From contig QHYU01000148.1 of assembly GCA_003224235.1 (NCBI GenBank), positions 56,072 to 104,039 on the forward strand: DNA of 47,968 nucleotides, given 5' to 3'. Of this stretch, positions 1 through 7,602 are shown one piece after another (position 1 is the stretch's first letter; every line of letters begins with the position of its first letter). Under the pieces are notes generated by a model, which was not told where the DNA came from, made no database searches, and worked only from the letters and a program-made list of their open reading frames with translations. The position numbers were made by a program, and so were the translations under genes. This stretch comes from Acidobacteriota bacterium (GTDB lineage Bacteria; Acidobacteriota; Terriglobia; Acidiferrales; UBA7541).

Positions 1-1189
1 TAGCCAGCGCCGCAGCGGTCACCTGTGCCAGCATGAACCCGGAGTTGAGACCAGGCTCTGCGGTGAGAAATGCCGGGAGCAGGCTGGTGCTCGGATTGGT
101 CATTTGCTCGATGCGCCGCTCGGAGACGCCGGCCAGAGTGGCGAGCCCCACCGCCAGTTGGTCGGCCGCCATCGCCAGAGGCTGGCCGTGGAAGTTGCCG
201 CCGCTGATCACTTCACCACCCTGCGCATCCACAAAGACCAGCGGGTTGTCGGTGGCGCTGTTCAGTTCGAGGGCAGCAGTCACGCGCACCTGTGCGATCG
301 CGTCGCGAACCGCACCGTGTACCTGCGGGGCGCAGCGCAGGCTATAGGCGTCCTGCACGCGCGGGTCGTGCTCGGCCGAGCGATGCGATTCGCGGATCTG
401 GCTGCCGCGGTTCAGGCGCGTCAAATTGCGTGCCGTGGTCGCCGCGCCCGGGTAGGGGCGAGCCCGCGCGATGCGCTCGTCGAACGCCGCGGGGCTGCCG
501 CGCAGCGCGTCGAGCGACAGCGCCGCGGCCACGTCGGCCGTATCGGCGAGGATTGCCGCCTCGCGCAACCCCAGCACCAGCAAGGCCAACATCCCCTGCG
601 TGCCGTTCAGCAGCGAGAGGCCCTCTTTGGCCTCCAGAGTAAGCGGCGCAATGCCCGCGCCGCGCAGCGCGTCGCGCCCCGAAAGCTTTTCTCCGCGCGC
701 GATGGCTTCGCCTTCGCCAATGATCACCTGCGCCAGATGCGCCAGCGGAGCCAGGTCGCCCGACGCTCCGACCGAACCCTGCGATGGGATCACCGGATGA
801 ACGCGCCGGTTCAGCATTGCGCAAAGTGTCTCCACGACGACCGGCCGCACCCCACTCAGGCCCTTCGCCAACGCGTTCGCGCGCAACAGCATCACTCCGC
901 GCGTTTCGGCTTCGCTGAGCGGAGCGCCCACACCGCAGGCGTGGCTACGCACCAGGTTGAGCTGCAGCTTGCGGATCTGATCCGGCGAGATCCGCACCTC
1001 GGACAATTCCCCAAAGCCGGTGTTCACACCATAGACGGTTGTGTTTGACGCCACCAGACGCTCGATCACCGCGCGCGATGCCTCCATGCTTGCCCGCGCA
1101 TGGGAGGCGAGCGCAACTTCAGCCCCGTTGAAGACCACAGCTTCGAGTTGCACGAAAGTCAGGTCGTTGCCGGTCAGCGCAACACTCAT
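1..1189 (-). CDS. hutH: histidine ammonia-lyase, 3' end cut by window edge
   Basis: Catalyses the first step of histidine breakdown, non-oxidative deamination of L-histidine to urocanate in the cytoplasm. Read on the minus strand, 396 codons are present and the C-terminus lies beyond base 1. The Ala-Ser-Gly triad that cyclises into the MIO electrophile is at residues 142-144 in the context VGASGDLAPLAHL, the position known for HutH. Further family motifs are YGVNTGFGEL near the N-terminus and NSATDNPLVF plus GGNFHGQPLA near the cut end. The ATG (1187-1189) overlaps the stop of the upstream thioesterase gene as TGATG, so the two are probably translationally coupled. Other aromatic ammonia-lyases share the MIO fold, but the NSATDNPL/GGNFHG motifs fit HutH. 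No other hut gene is visible. Confidence 0.95.
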   Translation of the reverse strand, partial: MSVALTGNDLTFVQLEAVVFNGAEVALASHARASMEASRAVIERLVASNTTVYGVNTGFGELSEVRISPDQIRKLQLNLVRSHACGVGAPLSEAETRGVMLLRANALAKGLSGVRPVVVETLCAMLNRRVHPVIPSQGSVGASGDLAPLAHLAQVIIGEGEAIARGEKLSGRDALRGAGIAPLTLEAKEGLSLLNGTQGMLALLVLGLREAAILADTADVAAALSLDALRGSPAAFDERIARARPYPGAATTARNLTRLNRGSQIRESHRSAEHDPRVQDAYSLRCAPQVHGAVRDAIAQVRVTAALELNSATDNPLVFVDAQGGEVISGGNFHGQPLAMAADQLAVGLATLAGVSERRIEQMTNPSTSLLPAFLTAEPGLNSGFMLAQVTAAALA

Positions 1190-1617
1190 CAGTGTACCGT
1201 CGAGGCTGAATGCGCGGGCGCGAAGAGCTTGCGATATTTGGCTGGCAGCGACCTAGGGTGGCCGTCGCGGTCGCAGACCACGTGCGTCGTCTCGCCGGTG
1301 GCTAGGCTCTCGCCGGTTGCGTCGTTGACTATTTCATAGGCAAAGCGCAGGGTGCGCGAGCGGGCCTCAGCGATGCGAGTGCGGATGCGCAAGAGATCGT
1401 CGTAACGCGCCGGACGCAGGTAGCGGCAGTGCGCCTCGGCTACCACAATGTGGCAGTCGTCTTCCAGCTCCATCTGCTTGTAGGTAAACCCCAACTGCCG
1501 GAGCAGCTCGACGCGCCCCACTTCAAACCAGACGAAGAAATTCGCGTAGTACACCACGCCGAACTGGTCCGTTTCGGCGTAGCGCACGCGCACCGTAGTC
1601 TCGTAAACCTCTTTCAT
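1189..1617 (-). CDS. acyl-CoA thioesterase, YbgC/FadM hotdog family
   Basis: A 142-residue single hotdog-fold protein of the 4-hydroxybenzoyl-CoA thioesterase/YbgC type, expected to hydrolyse an acyl-CoA in the cytoplasm. The N-terminus RVRYAETDQFGVVYYANFF carries the catalytic Asp and the Tyr-Ala-Asn motif at about residues 8-26. The ATG at 1617 is chosen because the family motif begins a few residues in, and the longer reading up to 1713 adds 32 low-complexity residues. It sits between a crotonase and hutH and shares a one-base overlap with hutH. Its substrate cannot be read from sequence; the context suggests release of a branched-chain or short acyl-CoA. Confidence 0.85.
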   Translation of the reverse strand: MKEVYETTVRVRYAETDQFGVVYYANFFVWFEVGRVELLRQLGFTYKQMELEDDCHIVVAEAHCRYLRPARYDDLLRIRTRIAEARSRTLRFAYEIVNDATGESLATGETTHVVCDRDGHPRSLPAKYRKLFAPAHSASTVH

Positions 1618-1755
1618 GAGTCTGCTGAGTCTATCAAGAGGAGCAAGCGGAGGGGAATGCCTCAGGGGCCAAGACCCCGGGGACAGGCAAGGCTCAGAAG
1701 GATGCACCGGCACGACGTCGAGCCTCAGCCCCTGAAGTCACAGACTTCGAACACT

Positions 1756-2538
1756 CTACCTTCCATGCCAGGAGGCTCTGCGCTTTTCTAGGAACGAGGC
1801 TAGGCCCTCGCGGAAGTCAGCGGTGGTGCGGATGCGGGCGTTCTCCTCGATGGCGCACGCCAGCTCGCGGTCGATTTCCTCCTCGGCGAAACGGCACAGC
1901 AGCCGCTTGGTGCGCGCCAGGCTGGTGGGGCTCGCGGCCACCAGCGCGGCAGCAAGTTCGCGGGCAATGTCCATCAACTCCTCGCGGGAGACCACTTCCG
2001 TGACCAGGCCCATGCGTTGCGCCTCTTCCGCGTCGAAGATGCGGCCGGTAAGCAGCAAATCTCGGGCTCGTTTCTCACCGATCTGGCGAATCAAAAACAC
2101 GGACACAATCGCGGGAATGAAGCCGATGCGGACTTCGGTGTAGCCGAACTTGGCTTCCGGTACGGCCAGCGTGAAATCGCACAGGGTAGCGATGCCGCAG
2201 CCGCCGGCGATGGCCGGGCCGTTCACCGCGGCGATCAGCGGCTTCGAGTAACTCCACAACCGGCGGAACATCCTTGCCATACGCTTTGAGTCTTCGAGGT
2301 TTTGCTCGGGCGACTGTTGCGCAAGGGCTGCCAGCGCGTCCAAGTCCATACCCGAACAGAAGGCTTTGCCTGCGCCGGTGAGGATCACCACGCGGGCGGG
2401 GCTCGCTTCAGCTTCTTCCAGCGCGGCGAGCAGCTCCTCGATCATTTCGGTCGAAATGGCGTTGCGCTTCTCCGGCCGGTTGAGCGTGATTGCGGCGATA
2501 TCACCATCGCTCTGCAGCGTCAGCGTAGCGTAGGGCAT
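1756..2538 (-). CDS. enoyl-CoA hydratase family, probable methylglutaconyl-CoA hydratase
   Basis: A 260-residue crotonase. The oxyanion-hole segments are FCSGMDLDAL (about residues 61-70) and NGPAIAGGCGIATLCDF (about 105-121). The active-site segment FGYTEVRIGFIPAIVS keeps the first catalytic Glu; the second position is Asp in RARDLLLTG. This pattern resembles LiuC/AUH-type 3-methylglutaconyl-CoA hydratases, which make HMG-CoA in leucine breakdown. The flanking HMG-CoA lyase-like and carboxyltransferase genes on the same strand support that role, but crotonase specificity is hard to fix from sequence. The ATG is at 2538; the upstream leader is extremely pyrimidine-rich on the coding strand. 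Confidence 0.85.
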   Translation of the reverse strand: MPYATLTLQSDGDIAAITLNRPEKRNAISTEMIEELLAALEEAEASPARVVILTGAGKAFCSGMDLDALAALAQQSPEQNLEDSKRMARMFRRLWSYSKPLIAAVNGPAIAGGCGIATLCDFTLAVPEAKFGYTEVRIGFIPAIVSVFLIRQIGEKRARDLLLTGRIFDAEEAQRMGLVTEVVSREELMDIARELAAALVAASPTSLARTKRLLCRFAEEEIDRELACAIEENARIRTTADFREGLASFLEKRRASWHGR

Positions 2539-2544
2539 GGCGGA

Positions 2545-2690
2545 AGGATAGAGGCAGAGAAGCGGGGAAGCAAGGAGGACGCAGAGCAGGGAAAGGAAGT
2601 AAAGGAAGGAGAGAAGCGAAAGAGAAAGAACTTTGAAGCAGCGGGGGGAGAAGGGCAGGGAATATAGAAATAGCGACGGGAGAGAAAAAA
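2545..2690. repeat. polypurine/polypyrimidine tract
   Basis: On the plus strand this gap between the crotonase start and the HMG-CoA lyase stop is strongly purine-rich, built of AGGAA, GAGAAG and GGGAGA blocks. On the minus strand the crotonase leader would therefore be a long pyrimidine run. No Shine-Dalgarno sequence or terminator hairpin stands out. A shorter polypyrimidine stretch of similar flavour lies upstream of dnaE at 23650-23692. Confidence 0.6.
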
Positions 2691-2747
2691 TCAGCTTCGC
2701 TTTGCTCTGTGCCCGCTGTGCCTCGGCGTTGAGATTCTGGCTCCTTC

Positions 2748-3641
2748 TTACGCGTGGGCGTATTTGCTGCGAATCTGATTGGTGAATTCGATTACCGGCG
2801 AGAGGGCTACAGGCTTGACTCCCGTCTCGACGCCGCCCTTCGCCAGGGTTTCGATTACGATCTCCGTCGCGATGTTGCCAACCAGCTCATCCCTGGCAAA
2901 CGGGCATCCGCCGAGTCCCGTGAGGGCGCTATCGAACCGCCGGCAGCCCGCCTCATAGGCGGCAAGCACCTTTTCCGGCGCCCCTTCGGGCCGGCTATGT
3001 AGATGAACGCCCAGCTCGATCCCCGCCACGCAACTCTTTACCGCGCGGTAGAGCGCGCCAACCTCCTCCGGCGTCGCGGTCCCCACTGTATCGGCAAGAG
3101 AAACGGTATGGACTCCGATGTCCTTCAACCATTCGAGGGTCTCCTCGACGATCTCTGGTCCCCACGGCTCGTCATAGGGATTGCCGAAGGCCATGGAGAT
3201 GTACACGACCAAGTTGCGCGCAGCAGCTTTGGTTTCCTTCTCGAGTTTCTCGACGAGAGCGCGGGATTCAGCGCGGGACATGTTGGCGTTGGCCCGTCGG
3301 AAATATGCCGAAATGGAATACGGATAGCCGAGTGTGGCCACGCCCGGCGTGGCGAGCGCGCGCTCCAGGCCCTTCTGGTTTACCACGATGCCGATGATTT
3401 CCGGTGGCTCCTCGCCCGGCGGTAAGGTTACCGGTAGCGCCCCGCGCAAAGCCTGCATGACCTCTTCGCTGTCGGCCATCTGCTTTACGTGCTTGGGCGA
3501 AACGAAGCTGACCGCGTCAATGTGGCGGAAGCCAGCGGCAACTAGCCTCTTCAAGTACTCGACCTTCACCCCCGTCGGGATCAATTGGGGCAGCCCCTGC
3601 CACGCGTCGCGCGGGCATTCGATGATCTTCACCTGGTCCAT
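2748..3641 (-). CDS. hydroxymethylglutaryl-CoA lyase-like enzyme
   Basis: A 297-residue DRE-TIM metallolyase-type protein. HMG-CoA lyase splits HMG-CoA into acetoacetate and acetyl-CoA, the last step of leucine degradation. The N-terminal Arg-Asp pair is in ECPRDAWQ, followed by the family signature SFVSPKHVKQMADSEEV at about residues 45-61. Near the C-terminus the catalytic-Cys motif GLGGCPFA and the metal-ligand segment VGNIATE are intact. Odd points: the usual GLQNE after the Arg-Asp reads AWQGL, and the second metal-binding motif, normally His-x-His-Asp-Thr, reads HLHSRPEG. The fold call is firm; the substrate is inferred from neighbours. About 130 bases separate it from the upstream carboxyltransferase gene on the same strand. 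Confidence 0.82.
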   Translation of the reverse strand: MDQVKIIECPRDAWQGLPQLIPTGVKVEYLKRLVAAGFRHIDAVSFVSPKHVKQMADSEEVMQALRGALPVTLPPGEEPPEIIGIVVNQKGLERALATPGVATLGYPYSISAYFRRANANMSRAESRALVEKLEKETKAAARNLVVYISMAFGNPYDEPWGPEIVEETLEWLKDIGVHTVSLADTVGTATPEEVGALYRAVKSCVAGIELGVHLHSRPEGAPEKVLAAYEAGCRRFDSALTGLGGCPFARDELVGNIATEIVIETLAKGGVETGVKPVALSPVIEFTNQIRSKYAHA

Positions 3642-3769
3642 AAGGTCGATCAGAGCCTGAAATTAACAGGGGATAGTCGAAAGCCGACTCATCGCTTCCG
3701 CCAGACGCCGCGCTCAATTCCTGCTCGATCCCGAACTTCCAGCTTTCGACCGGCGGCTGTCAACTCGCC

Positions 3770-5446
3770 TCAGGTCTGCAAAACCCCGGTCTTGAACTCG
3801 CGCACCACAGGATTGAGCGACGCGGCTTCGAGTGCCCAAATGAGCGCTTCGCGTGTCTGCGCCGGGTCGATGATTGCGTCCACCCAAAGCCGCGCGGCGG
3901 CGTAGCGCGGGTCGGTCTGGTGCTCGTAGGTCGAGCGGATGGACTCCAGCAGCTCCTTTCTCTCTTTCTCCGACAGCTTTTTGCCTTCGCGCTCGAGTTG
4001 CTTGATCTTGATTTCGACCAGAGTGCTCGCTGCCGAATCGCCGCTCATCACCGCGTAACGCGCCGTGGGCCAGGCGAAGATGAACCGCGGGTCGTAGGCT
4101 TTGCCACACATGGCGTAATGGCCCGCACCGAAGCTGCCCCCGCAAATCACCGCAATCTTCGGCACCACGCTGTTGGATACGGCGTTCACCATTTTTGCTC
4201 CGGCGCGGATGATTCCGCTCCACTCAGCCTCTTTACCCACCATGAAGCCATTGACGTCGTGCAGGAAGACCAGCGGCACCAAATTCTGGTTGCAGTCGAG
4301 GATAAACCGCGCGGCTTTTTCGGCGGACTCGGTGTAGATAACGCCGCCGAACTCGATCCGCCGCTCGCCGGTGCCCGGCGCGATAGTCTGCACGTTTTTT
4401 TTCTGGTTGGCGACGAGGCCTACGGCCCAGCCGCCGATGCGCGCGTAGCCGCACAGCAGCGTCTCGCCGTACTCGGAGCGATACTCTTCAAATCGGCTGC
4501 CGTCGACGATCCGCGCAATCACCTCCCGCATGTCGTACTGCTTGACGGGGTCGGCTGAGAATACCCCGTAGATCTCCTCCGGGGGGTAAGCGGGCGGTTG
4601 GGAATCCTTGTGGTCAAAGGGAGCCCGCGGCCGGTGACCCATCATGTCCACCAGCTCGCGAATGCGGCGGATACAGGCGTCGTCATCCGGCTCTCGGAAG
4701 TCCACCGTGCCGCTGATCCGCGCGTGCATCTTGGCTCCGCCGAGTTCTTCGGCGGAAACTTTTTGCCCAATGGCGGCCTGCACCAGGGCCGGGCCGGCAA
4801 GGAACAACCCCGAGCCCTCGGTCATCAGGATGTGGTCGCACATCACCGGCAGGTAAGCGCCGCCGGCGACGCACATCCCCATGATGGCGGTGATTTGCGG
4901 GATGCCCATGGCGCTCATCACCGCGTTGTTGCGGAAGACGCGGCCAAAATCGTCGGTGTCGGGGAACACGTCTTCTTGAAGCGGCAGGAAAACCCCGGCT
5001 GAGTCCACCAGGTAAATCGTGGGGATGTGATTTTCGATGGAAATATTCTGCGCGCGGATGACCTTCTTTGCGGTCATGGGGAAGAACGCTCCGGCCTTCA
5101 CCGTCGCGTCGTTGGCGATGATCATCACCGTTCTCCCCGCCACGTGAGCCAGGCCGGTGATGGCGCCTGCTGCAGGCGCGCCGCCCCACTCCTCGTACAT
5201 CTCATACGCGGTGTAAATGCCGAGCTCGAAAAACGCACTGCCGGGGTCAATCAATTGGGCGATGCGTTCCCGCGCAGTCAGCCGGCCTTTCTTATGCTGC
5301 GCCTCGATGGCCTTGGCGCCGCCGCCCTGACGTATTTGCTCCTCTTCATTCTTTATCTCGGTGAGCAGGTCGACCATGCGGCGGATGTTTTTCTCGAAAT
5401 CAGGAGATTTGCGATTGATGTGCGTCTGCAGGACGGAACTCGACAA
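3770..5446 (-). CDS. acyl-CoA carboxylase carboxyltransferase (beta) subunit, probably methylcrotonyl-CoA type
   Basis: A carboxyltransferase of about 558 residues that would move the carboxyl group from biotin to an acyl-CoA such as 3-methylcrotonyl-CoA. The N-terminal part has GRLTARERIAQLIDPGS. Typical MCC-beta stretches follow: FPMTAKKVIRAQ, AYLPVMCDHILMTEGSG and LAGPALVQAAIGQ. The C-terminal crotonase half has GSFGAGHYAMCGKAYDPRF. TTG at 5444-5446 is preferred because AGAGG lies eight bases upstream; a second TTG at 5452 is too close to it. The biotin carboxylase/biotin-carrier (alpha) subunit is absent from the window. A propionyl-CoA carboxylase role is an alternative, but neighbours favour leucine catabolism. 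Confidence 0.88.
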   Translation of the reverse strand: MSSSVLQTHINRKSPDFEKNIRRMVDLLTEIKNEEEQIRQGGGAKAIEAQHKKGRLTARERIAQLIDPGSAFFELGIYTAYEMYEEWGGAPAAGAITGLAHVAGRTVMIIANDATVKAGAFFPMTAKKVIRAQNISIENHIPTIYLVDSAGVFLPLQEDVFPDTDDFGRVFRNNAVMSAMGIPQITAIMGMCVAGGAYLPVMCDHILMTEGSGLFLAGPALVQAAIGQKVSAEELGGAKMHARISGTVDFREPDDDACIRRIRELVDMMGHRPRAPFDHKDSQPPAYPPEEIYGVFSADPVKQYDMREVIARIVDGSRFEEYRSEYGETLLCGYARIGGWAVGLVANQKKNVQTIAPGTGERRIEFGGVIYTESAEKAARFILDCNQNLVPLVFLHDVNGFMVGKEAEWSGIIRAGAKMVNAVSNSVVPKIAVICGGSFGAGHYAMCGKAYDPRFIFAWPTARYAVMSGDSAASTLVEIKIKQLEREGKKLSEKERKELLESIRSTYEHQTDPRYAAARLWVDAIIDPAQTREALIWALEAASLNPVVREFKTGVLQT

Positions 5447-5980
5447 GATCAAGACCTCTCGGCCGACGATTAGCGTGCCGCGGGAATCCTGCCGCCGCAG
5501 AATAGTGCTAACGCGCTCTGGACTGCGGCGACTTTGCCGACCAAAGAGTATACGTTGTTTCGCCCAGAAGACGCGAGCCGGCCGAAGCTTGAAGGTGAGG
5601 TTGTGGCACGCCCTGCCTTGACTCTGGGCCGTAATCCGTTAAACTCCAGATAGTTTCACCGCGGTAGAAAGCACCGAAAGGAGAAGGCCGGACTATGAGG
5701 GTCACCCACAAAACGAGGGAAGTACTGGCTCGCGTGTCCGCTCTTCATCGGAACTAAGAGCGAGCGGGGTCTGCTGCCGGACCTTGCTTCTTGGAATCCC
5801 TAGGCTGAACGGCCTCGCTGGCATCCTTCCTTCGTCTCCCAATCCTGTCTGACACAGTCTCCGACTAGGTGTCGGCTGTTTCGCCGGTTATGAGCGGCCC
5901 TCGGCGCTGCGCTGCTTTGTTCCCTATAACGCTCGTGCGGCCAGGTTTTTTTTCGAAGCTTGGAAGCAAAGGAGGAAGTC
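5447..5980. other. 534-base divergent intergenic region
   Basis: This separates the minus-strand carboxyltransferase gene from plus-strand rsgA. No conserved protein or RNA gene is recognisable. It holds one 20-codon reading frame with a clear ribosome-binding site (5694-5756) and a weak TTGACT at 5618-5623 without a convincing -10 partner. Confidence 0.5.
5694..5756 (+). CDS. possible 20-residue leader or small ORF
   Basis: ATG at 5694 opens 20 codons (MRVTHKTREVLARVSALHRN) ending in TAA. AAGGAGA at 5677-5683 lies ten bases upstream, a better ribosome-binding site than many real genes here have. The peptide is basic and has no recognised family. It could be a leader peptide for a downstream transcript or chance; nothing else supports it. 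Confidence 0.25.
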
Positions 5981-7047
5981 TTGTTCCAGCTAGAAGAACT
6001 CGGATGGAGTTCCTTTTTTGAAGAGCAGATCGATCCGGAAGAGAGAGAACTTTACAGCCCAGCGCGGGTTGCCGAAGAGACGAAGAAATTCTACCGCGTC
6101 TACGCCGAATGCGGAGAGCTGCTCTCCGAGGTATCGGGAAAGCTTCTTCACCAGGCAGCGTCCAGGCAGGCGCTGCCTGCCGTCGGGGATTGGGTGCTCG
6201 TCCACGCACGAGCTACGGAGGGCCGGGCCACCATTCACCGGGTGTTGCGCCGCAAGAGCAAATTCTCGCGTAAGGTGGCGGGCAAGACGACGGCCGAGCA
6301 GATACTTGCTGCGAATGTGGATACGCTCTTTCTGGTTATCGCGCTTGATCGCGACTTCAACCTGCGGCGCATCGAGCGCTATCTCACCTTGGTCTGGGAG
6401 AGCGGCGCCCGGCCTGTGATCTTGTTGAACAAAGCCGACTTGTGTGACGAGCCCCAGGCTCGGGCCTTGGACGTGGAGGTGGTCGCCTCCGGCGTGCCGG
6501 TGCATTTGCAGAGTGCCATAAACGGCGAAGGGCTTGAAGCGCATGAGCGTTACCTCCGTCGAGGGCAGACCGCCGCTCTGCTGGGCTCCTCCGGGGTTGG
6601 GAAATCTACTCTGATCAATCGCCTGGCGGGTCGCGAGGTCCAACGCGTGCAGGAAATCAGCGTCGCCGCCGACCGCGGCCGACATACCACGTCCTCGCGC
6701 CAGCTCATTCTTCTGCCCGCAGGCGGCGTGCTGATCGACACACCCGGAATGCGTGAACTACAGCTCTGGGGTTCGGCCGGCAGCCTCCCGCGCGCATTCG
6801 AGGACATTGCGGCGCTTGCTGCAGGCTGTCGCTTTCGCGACTGCCAGCACCGTGCCGAGCCGGGTTGCGCCGTGCAGCAGGCGCTCCAGACGCCACAATC
6901 GATCCGGACCGCTGGGAGAACTACCTAAAGCTGGAAAAAGAGCTGCACTACCTGGCATTAAAACAGGACGCGCGAGCGCGCCTGGCAGAGCAAAACAAAT
7001 GGAAGAAAATCGTCAAAGAACAAAAACGAAACAAAAAGCGTTTCTGA
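5981..7047 (+). pseudogene. rsgA: ribosome small-subunit-dependent GTPase A, single-base frameshift near the 3' end
   Basis: RsgA is a circularly permuted GTPase that helps mature the 30S subunit. An OB-fold region (about residues 1-100) precedes the G domain, with NKAD (G4), GSSGVGKSTLIN (G1) and DTPGM (G3), then a zinc knuckle CRFRDCQH...C. The start is TTG 5981, set by AAGGAGG at 5969-5975. The first frame runs only to a stop at 6928, ending in an unrelated tail. The true C-terminus, IDPDRWENYLKLEKELHYL onward to KKRF, continues one frame away to 7047. Restoring one base near 6889 (CAGGAC instead of CAGAC) joins them into a normal protein of about 355 residues. The break may be a sequencing or assembly error or a real mutation. 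It removes only the C-terminal helical tail. Confidence 0.88.
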
Positions 7048-7154
7048 TGTGCCAGTATCGAACGAGTGGCGCTGGGCAGGAGCCCGTCAACACGAGATTC
7101 GATTCGCTCGCCGGGGCTAAAATAACAGGAGAGACTGAAATGCGACTTCCCATG

Positions 7155-7177
7155 TATGTTCGGATATATGTTCGGAT
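7155..7177. repeat. tandem direct repeat TATGTTCGGAT
   Basis: TATGTTCGGAT occurs at 7155-7165 and again at 7167-7177, so the repeat period is 12 bases, close to one helical turn. This spacing suits a tandem protein-binding site, but nothing else identifies a regulator. Confidence 0.6.
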
Positions 7178-7342
7178 CACTGGGAGTGAACGTTGAAGCC
7201 AGCGGAGGGAGCCCAGCTACCGGCACGCGACGAAGCTTCTGTTCCTCATAATCATAAGCCATCTGCGCTCCTGAGGGGCCTGGACGCCGCTGGCTTGTGT
7301 ACGGCGAATGTCCTACCCTCCCGACTGTTACAACCCTATTTT

Positions 7343-7411
7343 CGTGCGCCGGCGTCTAATGTTGAGGCAGGGGACCATTTACGTCTTCTGCACTCAATCG
7401 TGCGCCGGCGT
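7343..7411. repeat. 13-base direct repeat CGTGCGCCGGCGT
   Basis: Exact copies lie at 7343-7355 and 7399-7411, 56 bases apart. The second copy ends on the first base of the candidate -35 element of the M16 gene promoter, so the pair could be operator sites. Confidence 0.55.
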
Positions 7412-7439
7412 TGACGAACCAGTCGTGCCTGCATAGACT
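7411..7439 (+). promoter_or_regulatory. candidate sigma70-type promoter for the M16 protease gene
   Basis: TTGACG (7411-7416), a 17-base spacer, then TAGACT (7434-7439). This predicts a start near 7446 and a leader of about 155 bases. Confidence 0.5.
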
Positions 7440-7602
7440 GCGGAGTTTTGTATTGGGAAGGGCAGAGCTCTTTCTAAGCAGCGTAACCCAGGCGAGGCTG
7501 GTCCGCGCGAACCACAGGCCGACCTCGCTGCATTCGGAAACAATCTGAGCGACCCTGCGTATCTCTACTACAGTGAAATTGCCACCACTCAGGAGACCCG
7601 GA

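Larger units (their letters stand above)
7048..7602. other. 555-base intergenic region before the M16 protease gene
   Basis: No protein-coding gene is supported here. It contains a 12-base tandem repeat (7155-7177), a 13-base direct repeat CGTGCGCCGGCGT (7343-7355 and 7399-7411), and a plausible sigma70-type promoter at 7411-7439. The reading frames that cross it have no family features. Confidence 0.6.

Noticed and set aside
5618-5653. TTGACT as a promoter in the gap before rsgA
   Set aside because: No -10 box at 16-18 bases; the nearest candidates are spaced 15 or 24.
6865-7047. separate 60-residue gene after rsgA
   Set aside because: Its sequence from IDPDRW on is the missing RsgA C-terminus in a shifted frame, not an independent gene.
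7099-7130. possible tRNA T-arm (GATTCGATTC)
   Set aside because: No flanking acceptor, D or anticodon stems could be found.
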